Of a stretch of 64,000 nucleotides of DNA, positions 57,499-64,000 are shown in pieces. The stretch covers positions 1 to 64,000 of the forward strand of contig NZ_JAHQZT010000005.1 in assembly GCF_019061305.1 (NCBI RefSeq). The letters are read 5' to 3'. The stretch is from Marinobacterium weihaiense (GTDB lineage Bacteria; Pseudomonadota; Gammaproteobacteria; Pseudomonadales; Balneatricaceae). The notes below the pieces were generated by a model. It was not told where the DNA came from. It did not search any database and saw nothing but the letters and a program-made list of their open reading frames with translations. Made by a program: the position numbers and the translations under genes. The first letter of the stretch is position 1, and each line of letters opens with the position of its first letter.

Positions 57499-57804
57499 AT
57501 GAATGTCATGATTGATCTCTGTGTCGTCCCGCTTGGGGTGGGTATTTCAGTATCCGAATACGTGACGGCCTGTCAGCGGGTGCTGGAAGAAGCGGGTCTT
57601 GAGCATCAGTTGCACGCTTATGGTACCAATATCGAAGGTGACTGGGATGAGGTCATGGCGGCGGTCAAGCGCTGTCATGAAGTTGTCCATGCGATGGGGG
57701 CGCCGCGTATCACATCTTCCATGCGCCTGGGCACCCGCACCGACCGGGCGCAGAGTATTGACGACAAGATTCAGAGTGTTACCGACAAGCTGGCTGCGGA
57801 TTGA
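57499..57804 (+). CDS. MTH1187/YkoF-family thiamine-binding protein
   Basis: 101 residues, typical of UPF0045: VPLGVGISVSEYVTACQRVLEEAGL and YGTNIEGDWDEVMAAVKRCHE, then RITSSMRLGTR. Members form ferredoxin-like dimers or tetramers and bind thiamine or related pyrimidines. It is 15 bases from the next gene. Ribosome site CAGGAG. Confidence 0.85.
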   Translation: MNVMIDLCVVPLGVGISVSEYVTACQRVLEEAGLEHQLHAYGTNIEGDWDEVMAAVKRCHEVVHAMGAPRITSSMRLGTRTDRAQSIDDKIQSVTDKLAAD

Positions 57805-57819
57805 GAGAGTGATGCTGTC

Positions 57820-58332
57820 ATGAGTAAGCCCGCAAAACCCCGCTATCTCATTGGATACAGTGCTCAGGTTCAGCAGCAGGCGCAGGCATTGCTGGACAAT
57901 GAACAATCCGGTACCTGGTTGTTGAACAAGTATCCTCAGGCGCATGATGTGACCGCTGAAAAGGCGCTTTACGAGTACGCGCAGGCAATTAAGAACCGCT
58001 ATATGCGCAGTTCTTCGCCGATCAGCAAGGTTGTCTATGATGACAAGATTCATATCATCAATAATGCGCTGGGCTTGCATACCCAGGCGTCACGGGTGCA
58101 GGGCAAGAAGCTGAAGGCGAAAAGCGAAATTCGGGTCTCGTCGCTGTTTCGCCGGGTGCCGGAGCCGTTTCTGCGCATGATCGTGGTGCACGAACTGGCA
58201 CACTTGCGTGAAAAGCAGCATGACAAGGCGTTTTACAAGCTGTGCTGCCACATGGAGCCTGATTACCATCAGCTGGAGTTCGAGCTGCGCCTGTATCTGT
58301 GCCACCGGGATCGCTTCGCTGATCTGTGGTGA
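57820..58332 (+). CDS. YgjP-like (M48-related) metallopeptidase domain protein
   Basis: 170 residues. Zinc site HELAHLREKQHDKAFY near residue 127 (HExxH with a third His), followed by MEPDYHQLEFELRLYL, the ending of the YgjP/DUF45 group. The N-terminal 90 residues lack a recognised motif. The physiological substrate of the family is unknown. Confidence 0.85.
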   Translation: MSKPAKPRYLIGYSAQVQQQAQALLDNEQSGTWLLNKYPQAHDVTAEKALYEYAQAIKNRYMRSSSPISKVVYDDKIHIINNALGLHTQASRVQGKKLKAKSEIRVSSLFRRVPEPFLRMIVVHELAHLREKQHDKAFYKLCCHMEPDYHQLEFELRLYLCHRDRFADLW

Positions 58333-58382
58333 TTGTACCCCCTGAGGGATCACGTGCGACACACGGACCAGGAGCGTTACGC

Positions 58383-59300
58383 ATGTTGAACACACTCAAT
58401 TTTCGCCACCTGTACCATTTTTGGGTGGTGGCCCGAGAGGGCAGTATGGCCAAGGCCAGCCGGATACTGGATTTGGCGCCACAAACACTCAGCAGTCAGG
58501 TGGCAACGCTCGAAAGCGAGATTGGCGGGCTGCTGTTTCGACGCGAGGGACGCGGGCTCAAGCTGACCGAGTTGGGCCAGTCCGTACAGGCGCATGCCGA
58601 TACCATCTTTGAAGCAGCCGAGGCCTTGCAGCAGGAACTGCAGACCCCCGCTGATGAGCGCCCCTTGCGGCTGTCGGTTGGGATTTCCGCCTCCATTCAC
58701 AAGCTGATTGCCTGGCGTTTGATCGAGCCGGCGTTGCAGCTGGAGCGGCGACTGAACCTGAGTTGTGAAACCGGCCGCACCCCCAACCTGCTGGATGACC
58801 TTAAGCGGCATGATCTGGATGTTGTGCTGACCGACCGTCCACCGGTGTTGCAGCCGGACTCCCGTTTGCATTTGCATGATCTGGGCAGCTCGCCGATGAG
58901 TCTGTTTGCCGCGCCCGCACTGGCTCAGTCGCTCCGTGACGGGTTTCCGGCCAGCCTGGACGGCCAGCCGTTTCTGGCCAATGCCGTGGCGGCCCCTTAC
59001 GTCAGTCAGTTGATGCAGTGGTTTGCAGACCAGGGGGTCAGCGTCTCCGTTCGGGCCCAGGTGGATGACAGTGCGCTGATCAAGGTGTTTGGCCATCATG
59101 GTATGGGCGTGTTTGCGGCGCCGGCGGTGATTGCCGATGAGGTCTGTCGCCAGTATCAGGTCGAGATGTTGGGACGGGTGGAGTCGGTGCGTGATACGCT
59201 CTATGCCATCACGCGGGGGCCGCAGCCGCGCCATGCGGCGGTACAGGCGATCTGCCAAGGGGCTTTGACGTCGAAAAAATCTGACAATTTAGATGAATAA
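58383..59300 (+). CDS. nhaR: LysR-family regulator, NhaR-like
   Basis: 305 residues. N-terminal helix-turn-helix with the NhaR-specific start LNFRHLYHFWVVAREGSMAKAS and QTLSSQVATLE; effector domain follows with LTDRPP. NhaR controls Na+/H+ antiporter genes and biofilm genes in response to sodium. No nhaA gene is adjacent. The ATG at 58383 has GGAG upstream. Confidence 0.82.
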   Translation: MLNTLNFRHLYHFWVVAREGSMAKASRILDLAPQTLSSQVATLESEIGGLLFRREGRGLKLTELGQSVQAHADTIFEAAEALQQELQTPADERPLRLSVGISASIHKLIAWRLIEPALQLERRLNLSCETGRTPNLLDDLKRHDLDVVLTDRPPVLQPDSRLHLHDLGSSPMSLFAAPALAQSLRDGFPASLDGQPFLANAVAAPYVSQLMQWFADQGVSVSVRAQVDDSALIKVFGHHGMGVFAAPAVIADEVCRQYQVEMLGRVESVRDTLYAITRGPQPRHAAVQAICQGALTSKKSDNLDE

Positions 59301-59369
59301 ATCTGCTTTTTTCTTTGGTTAACCTTGTCCATTATAAGTGCGTAAGCCAACGAGACGAGGAGTCCGACC

Positions 59370-59705
59370 ATGAAAGCGATCCACAAGTACCGTCTTGAAG
59401 CATCAGACAGCCTGAATACCCTGCACCTGAAACATGGCTATCAGGTGGTGCGGTTCGAGTACCTGGTAGCCGAAAAGGGACTCTTCATGTGGGTTGAAGA
59501 GCCGCTGCGGGCTGATGTACCAACGTGTACCGCCGCATTTCGTGTCGCCATGACTGGCAAGCCGGTGGCCATGGACTACGAATACATGGATACGGCGCTG
59601 GACCCCTTCGGTCCTGAGGCCTATCACCTGTTTCGGGTAGAAGTGGAGCTGGCACATGCGTCATTGTCTGATGACAAGCCGGAGATGGTGCACCATGCAG
59701 CTTGA
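59370..59705 (+). CDS. Small conserved protein, DUF7352-like
   Basis: 111 residues: KAIHKYRLEASDSLNTLHL at the start and LFMWVEEPLRAD, TAAFRVAMTGKPV, a compact all-beta fold seen in many phage and bacterial small proteins. Function unknown. It is single-gene, with its own ribosome site (GACGAGGAG) and a terminator downstream. Confidence 0.6.
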   Translation: MKAIHKYRLEASDSLNTLHLKHGYQVVRFEYLVAEKGLFMWVEEPLRADVPTCTAAFRVAMTGKPVAMDYEYMDTALDPFGPEAYHLFRVEVELAHASLSDDKPEMVHHAA

Positions 59706-59744
59706 ATCTGCAGGTAGATAAAACGCGAGATGCTGGTTGAAGGC

Positions 59745-59776
59745 ACCGGATGGCTCCTTGAGTCATCCGGTTTTTT
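59745..59776 (+). terminator. Terminator between convergent genes at 59.7 kb
   Basis: ACCGGATG (745-752) pairs with CATCCGGT (764-771), loop of 11, followed by TTTTTT. It ends the small gene on the plus strand, opposite the DUF349 gene. Confidence 0.8.
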
Positions 59777-59803
59777 ATGCCGACGCCGTGGTGGGAGGCA
59801 GGA

Positions 59804-62419
59804 TCAGGCCGGCTGCAGGAGCTGCACAAAGCGTTCGTGCAGCTCAGTAAACTGCCAGGCGAACGGCAGGGTTAGCCATTCCAGCTCCAGTGCCTGCAGG
59901 GCTGCAGGTGTTGGCTCGTCATCCTGCTGCGCTAGCGCCTGGCTCAGACGTTCCATTTGATACTCCATACGCAGAGCCTCGTCTTCTTCCGGCGAGGGAT
60001 GTCCCAACAGGATTTCCAGTCTAATGCACAGCTCGCGTGCCTGGCGTTCGGAGATCATCAACTGCTCTTCAATACTGCGGTTACCGGCACTGATCAATCG
60101 AATGGCTTCAAGGCGCTGCCCGATGAGTTCACGCCAGACGGCGCCGGGTGAGGGACCGGTGATGGCCTGAGTCAACAGGGCTGCCAGGGTGTCGCTACTG
60201 CCTTGGGTAGCCAGTTCTTCTTCGGCCTGTTCAGCCAGCAGTGCCAGGCGTTGCAAGGCATCAACAGCGGTATTGCTAAGGGGCTGACGTGCGGCTTCCT
60301 TAACCTGCTTGCGCTCGTTGGCGGCCTGTTCGCGCCGCTGGTGCTTGAGGCGCGCAAAAATCATGTCACAGTGCTCGCGGAAGGCCTGCCAGAGTGCGCG
60401 TTCGCGACTGCGGAAAGTCGGGCCAGCGGCCTTCCACTGTTGCTGCAGCTGTTTGGCTTCCTGGGCCGCAGTCTGGGCATCGTCCTGCTCGGCCAGTTCG
60501 GCAGCGCGGGCAATCAGGGCTTCCTTGATGTCGGCACACTGTTGGCGGTGGTGTTTGATATGCTGGTCCAAGTCGCGCAGCAGGGCATTGAACTGCTGTT
60601 GCAGCGGCTTGCCCGGGGCCCGATCCACCGGGGTGAAGGTGCGCCATTCTTCGCGGGCGGTGCGGCTGACGGCTTCAACGGCCGGCCAGTCGGCCTGGCT
60701 CCAGTCCATCTGCTCCAGGTAAAGCGCGAGCTGGTCACAAATCTGCTGGCGCTGCGCCAGATTGAATTCACGCTGTTTGCGTTGCGAGCCAAACCAAGCC
60801 TGGCAGGGAGCATAGGCTTTTTCTCCGGCGTCATGGAAGCGTTTCCACAGCTTCTGCGAGTGAACCGGGTCGGTGGCATCAACCTGTTTCCATTCCTGCT
60901 GTAGGGCGCGAATGCGGTCAGCCAGTGGCTGGGGTTGCATGTCCACACCCACCAGGGCTTCCATCTGCTCACACAGGGCTTCTTTCTTGCCGGCGGCGGC
61001 AAAGCCCTGCCAGTCATGCAGTTCAGCCAAGCGGGCATTGAGGGTACGGAAACGGGCTTCAAGGGTATCGGGCAGCAGGCCGTTCAGGCGCTCCATGTGT
61101 TGAGCCAGCCGGCCATGCAGGCGATCGGCTTCCACTTGGTGGCCAGTGTCCAGGGCGGATTCCAAGGTGTCCAGCTGGCGTGCAACCTCATCGCTGTGCT
61201 GGCGAGCTTCTTGGCGCAGCTGGTCCTGTTTTTGCTTGAGCTGCTGTTGCAGGGTGTTCAGCTTTTGCAGCGATTCGGGCTGGACCAAGGCCTTCGGCCA
61301 ATCCAGGCTGCTTAGCAGCCTGCGCAGCGGGCGTAACTGTTCGGTATCCTGCTCGGCCGTCAGCAGAGACTCAATCTCGTCCTGGTGTTGCTCCAGCCGT
61401 GCCTGTGCCTGTTGCAGCTGGCGCGCCTGATGCATGTCGGCCTGCCAGCGGCGAGCGGTATCAGAGTCCTGTGGCAGCTCCAGGGCCTGCCAGTCGGCGT
61501 CCAGTGTGTTCAATGCTGTTTCCAGGGTATTGGCCGATGCTGGCAGCGTGTTCAGCCGTTCGGTCAGTTCAGACTGCAGCGCTCGGGAATGGGCGTCACG
61601 AGCCGCCCGTTCAGCTTGTTGCCGGCGCACATACGCTTCGGCATCGGCCTGCTCCTGCAGGCGCTGTTTGACCCGTGTATATAACTGATCAAAACGCTGC
61701 TGATCGTCCGCCGCGGCTTTGTCCAGCTGCTGCCAGTCCTGATAAAGGGCTTGTACGCGCGCCTGCAGATACTGGGTATCTTCGGTCAGGGTCAGTTGCT
61801 CCAGCTGCTCTAGCAGTTGCAGGCGGCGTTCCTGCTGCTCAGCGGCTTGGCGTGCATGCTCGCGCAGCTGATTCAGCTTGTCACGGCTGATACGGTGTAC
61901 GGTCTTATCGCGGCCACGCGAGGCACGCTGGATCTCTTCGAGCAGGTCGGTATCGAATATGCGACTGGCGGCTTCCTTACGGATGTCGGCCAGGCGCGCA
62001 TTCAGCGCGATTTCCATCAACACCTTTTCGTCGTCGATGCTGTTGAGCGTCTGACTTTCAATGTGCGGGCTGCGGGTGTGAATGATGATCTGGGTGCGGG
62101 CATCGGTGTCGTCGATCTGCTCCAGTAGCCGGGTTAGCTCGGACAGGTTGTTGTGGCTGTCAAGGCATTCGCTGACGCGCAGCCCGGCCTGATAACGAAT
62201 GTCGGGATCGCTGGACTGCTGCAGCACCTGGAGCAGAGAATCGGTATCCGACAGTCGGCGCACGGCACTTAGACGTACCTGCGGATTACTGTCATTCAGC
62301 GCGAGCTGGCGCAGAATGACGGCCTGCTCGGGGTGGTCCGGTTGTAACTTGTGTACGGCGGAGGCACGTACATCCGGGTCCGAATGACGCCACTTGGGCT
62401 TGAACAGGTTTGCAAACAT
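59804..62419 (-). CDS. DUF349-domain coiled-coil protein
   Basis: 871 residues. The first 170 look like HEAT-type helical repeats (HPDVRASAV, NPQVRLSAV, RLSDIRKEAASRI). Several DUF349 repeats follow with the marker KxxW and R, e.g. YQDWQQLDKAAAD, WQALELPQDSD, EWKQVDATDPVHSQKLWKRFHDA and QWKAAGPTFRSRERALWQAFREHCD. The whole is very rich in Gln, Leu and Glu, so it is long and helical. Such proteins are widespread in gammaproteobacteria and of unknown role. It stands alone, divergent from YchJ only across a 345-base gap. Confidence 0.82.
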   Translation of the reverse strand: MFANLFKPKWRHSDPDVRASAVHKLQPDHPEQAVILRQLALNDSNPQVRLSAVRRLSDTDSLLQVLQQSSDPDIRYQAGLRVSECLDSHNNLSELTRLLEQIDDTDARTQIIIHTRSPHIESQTLNSIDDEKVLMEIALNARLADIRKEAASRIFDTDLLEEIQRASRGRDKTVHRISRDKLNQLREHARQAAEQQERRLQLLEQLEQLTLTEDTQYLQARVQALYQDWQQLDKAAADDQQRFDQLYTRVKQRLQEQADAEAYVRRQQAERAARDAHSRALQSELTERLNTLPASANTLETALNTLDADWQALELPQDSDTARRWQADMHQARQLQQAQARLEQHQDEIESLLTAEQDTEQLRPLRRLLSSLDWPKALVQPESLQKLNTLQQQLKQKQDQLRQEARQHSDEVARQLDTLESALDTGHQVEADRLHGRLAQHMERLNGLLPDTLEARFRTLNARLAELHDWQGFAAAGKKEALCEQMEALVGVDMQPQPLADRIRALQQEWKQVDATDPVHSQKLWKRFHDAGEKAYAPCQAWFGSQRKQREFNLAQRQQICDQLALYLEQMDWSQADWPAVEAVSRTAREEWRTFTPVDRAPGKPLQQQFNALLRDLDQHIKHHRQQCADIKEALIARAAELAEQDDAQTAAQEAKQLQQQWKAAGPTFRSRERALWQAFREHCDMIFARLKHQRREQAANERKQVKEAARQPLSNTAVDALQRLALLAEQAEEELATQGSSDTLAALLTQAITGPSPGAVWRELIGQRLEAIRLISAGNRSIEEQLMISERQARELCIRLEILLGHPSPEEDEALRMEYQMERLSQALAQQDDEPTPAALQALELEWLTLPFAWQFTELHERFVQLLQPA

Positions 62420-62442
62420 CAGTCACCACTACCAGAAGAGAT

Positions 62443-62472
62443 CCCGGTATCCGTATCAATTGGATACACGGG
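62443..62472. repeat. Stem-loop upstream of the DUF349 gene
   Basis: CCCGGTATCC pairs with GGATAC-A-CGGG with a 9-base loop and one bulge. It is 24 bases from the start, so it would lie in the 5' leader of the minus-strand gene. The rest of 62473-62764 shows no gene or RNA I recognise. Confidence 0.35.
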
Positions 62473-62764
62473 GGGGCCGCTATTCTAACGGGCAGGGGAG
62501 TGCAAGGAAAAGCCTTGACAGATGCTGAATGGACGACAACCGTTTAAAGCACGTGTATCGGATGCCTGGATCCCGCTCCCGAAGTCTCCGATCTGCCCAC
62601 CTTCAGATAGGTAAAAACGGCGCCTTCGGACCACCCCCGTGTGATTTTCAGTGCGTGCGGATGCCGGCATGTGCGACTTTTACCTGTTGTGGTTCACATG
62701 TGCACTCGTCGATGTCTGCGTCAACTGGCGGCCCCCGCGCTGATAAAAGAAGGGCGGCCGGGTA

Positions 62765-63193
62765 TCAAGTGTGCAGCAACTCGACATCACCGTCGGTGTA
62801 GACCCACAGCCCCTGCTCGCGCTCGAAGCGTGAGCGTTCGTGCAGGATGGCACTGCCCTCGGGGCTGTCGAAGGAGGCCTTGAACTCCACGACACCCTGT
62901 TGGTCCAGCGCGGAGCCGGCTTCGGTATCGATAATTTCCAGTCCGGTCCAGGTCGTGACCTGGGTCTGTTCGGACAGCAACTCGGCATCCAGTGGCGAGC
63001 GCTTGCGGGCTGCTGTGGTGTTGATCAGGTAATCAACGGCGCCGAGCACAAATGCTGTGTATCGCGAACGCATCAGGGCTTCGGCCGTGGCGGCCGGCTT
63101 ACGACCGGAGATGGCCGGTTCGCAGCAGAAGCTGAAAGGCTTGCCTGATCCGCAGGGGCAGCGGGTGTCCATATCCTGAGTATCGATCGGCAT
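62765..63193 (-). CDS. YchJ-family SEC-C motif protein
   Basis: 142 residues. N-terminal SEC-C zinc module CPCGSGKPFSFCC near residue 12, then the YchJ core (RSRYTAFVLGAVDYLINTT) with the YchJ fold (VVEFKASF, FEREQGLWVYTDGDV). A small cytoplasmic protein of unknown exact role that belongs to UPF0225. Divergent from sbcB. Confidence 0.88.
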   Translation of the reverse strand: MPIDTQDMDTRCPCGSGKPFSFCCEPAISGRKPAATAEALMRSRYTAFVLGAVDYLINTTAARKRSPLDAELLSEQTQVTTWTGLEIIDTEAGSALDQQGVVEFKASFDSPEGSAILHERSRFEREQGLWVYTDGDVELLHT

Positions 63194-63280
63194 GTGGGTG
63201 ATCCCTGAAGGTTGAAATGTTAATCTGAATGTTCGATTGATCTAACCATTCCCACTGACAAAAGTCGAGATACGGACCTC

Positions 63281-64000
63281 ATGGCGGGCGAGCACAAGCA
63301 CACCTTTTTCTGGCACGATTACGAAACCACCGGCATCGACCCGGCCCGCGACCGGCCGCTGCAGTTTGCCGGTATTCGCACCGATGCAGCATTCAATATC
63401 ATCGGCGAGCCGATGATGCTGTACTGCCGTCCCTCGGAGGATGTGCTGCCCAATCCGCGCGCCTGCCTGGTCACCGGCATCACGCCGCAAACCGCGCTGC
63501 GGGAAGGTGTCAACGAAGCGGAGTTCATCGCCCGCATTCATGCCGAGCTGGCCACACCGGGGACCTGTGGTGTCGGCTACAACAGCATTCGCTTTGACGA
63601 CGAAGTGACGCGCTACACGCTGTATCGCAACTTCCACGACCCCTATGCTCGCGAGTGGCAAAACGGCTGCTCGCGCTGGGACATCATCGATATGCTGCGT
63701 CTGACCCGGGCGCTGCGGCCTGAGGGCATTGTCTGGCCGAAATACGATGACGGCACTCCGAGCCTGCGCCTGGAGGATCTGACCAGGGCCAACGGAATCG
63801 ACCATGGCAATGCGCATGACGCCCTGTCAGACGTGTATGCCACCATCGCCGTGGCGCGGCTGATCAAGGAGCGCCAACCCAAACTGTTCGATTATGTACT
63901 GAACAACCGCGGTAAGCGTGCCGTACAGGCGCAGCTGGATGTGGCGCGGATGAAGCCGGTGCTGCACGTGTCCTCGAAATACCCGACCGAGTGGGGCAAC
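63281..64000 (+). CDS. sbcB: Exodeoxyribonuclease I, 5' part (truncated by window end)
   Basis: 240 residues are in the window; the gene runs off the right edge. DEDD exonuclease motif DYETTGIDP near residue 13, YNSIRFDDE near residue 107, DALSDVYATIAVA near residue 180, and the start of the ExoI second domain (VLHVSSKYPTEWGN). It degrades single-stranded DNA 3' to 5' and helps recombination and mismatch repair. The ATG at 63281 lies 87 bases from the divergent YchJ gene. Confidence 0.93.
   Translation, partial: MAGEHKHTFFWHDYETTGIDPARDRPLQFAGIRTDAAFNIIGEPMMLYCRPSEDVLPNPRACLVTGITPQTALREGVNEAEFIARIHAELATPGTCGVGYNSIRFDDEVTRYTLYRNFHDPYAREWQNGCSRWDIIDMLRLTRALRPEGIVWPKYDDGTPSLRLEDLTRANGIDHGNAHDALSDVYATIAVARLIKERQPKLFDYVLNNRGKRAVQAQLDVARMKPVLHVSSKYPTEWGN

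Noticed and set aside
62485-62670. Small minus-strand frame of 61 codons in the gap upstream of YchJ
   Set aside because: No ribosome site, composition or motif of a real gene; left as non-coding.

Overview
The window is chromosomal DNA from a GC-rich marine-type gammaproteobacterium. The complete dcw order from mraZ to lpxC, followed by secA, argJ and a MutT-ThiE fusion, plus nadC, ampD, a YchJ protein and sbcB, is typical of Oceanospirillales/Marinobacterium-like genomes. The genus is an inference from gene order and protein similarity; no rRNA or tRNA gene lies in the window.

Layout. (1) 1-850: an AT-rich integron-type gene cassette (152-843) with one small membrane-protein gene and a recognisable attC site. 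Any integrase would lie to the left, outside the window. (2) 946-8882: a mixed block with a 3-hydroxybenzoate-4-monooxygenase-like flavoprotein, a RimB/RimK pair whose RimK carries an extra TrkA-C domain, an AraC regulator with an aldolase and TauD-type dioxygenase pair, and a CNNM/CBS membrane protein. (3) 8943-13173 (minus): a 1175-residue superfamily 1 helicase ending in a phospholipase-D nuclease domain, the architecture of the type II Mokosh anti-phage system, with two small genes upstream. (4) 13449-28880: a 16-gene plus-strand operon whose products closely resemble actinobacterial steroid C/D-ring enzymes (HsaC, IpdA, IpdB, IpdC, IpdF, EchA20, FadE pair, FadA6), ending in a TetR regulator and ETF:ubiquinone oxidoreductase. 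(5) 28927-30753: a divergent lipoamide-dehydrogenase-like gene and an AT-rich 440-bp control region with palindromes and MraZ boxes. (6) 30754-48608: the dcw cluster, mostly with overlapping stop and start codons. (7) 48812-53773: secA, argJ and mutT. (8) 53869-64000: nadC (minus), ampD, an orphan iron-type ABC ATPase behind a Fur-like box, an HNH nuclease, small conserved genes, an NhaR-like regulator, a DUF349 protein, YchJ and the 5' part of sbcB.

How the parts work together. The steroid operon would take the CoA ester of the bicyclic HIP intermediate through ring opening and beta-oxidation. Its acyl-CoA dehydrogenases would pass electrons through ETF to the ubiquinone reductase encoded last in the operon. 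Upper-pathway genes (A/B-ring oxygenases, HIP-CoA ligase) are not in the window. The dcw block makes and polymerises lipid II and builds the FtsZ divisome. The most novel-looking items are the cassette with its attC, the helicase-PLD fusion, the steroid operon with its structured leader, the RimK-TrkA-C fusion, and the phased MraZ boxes.
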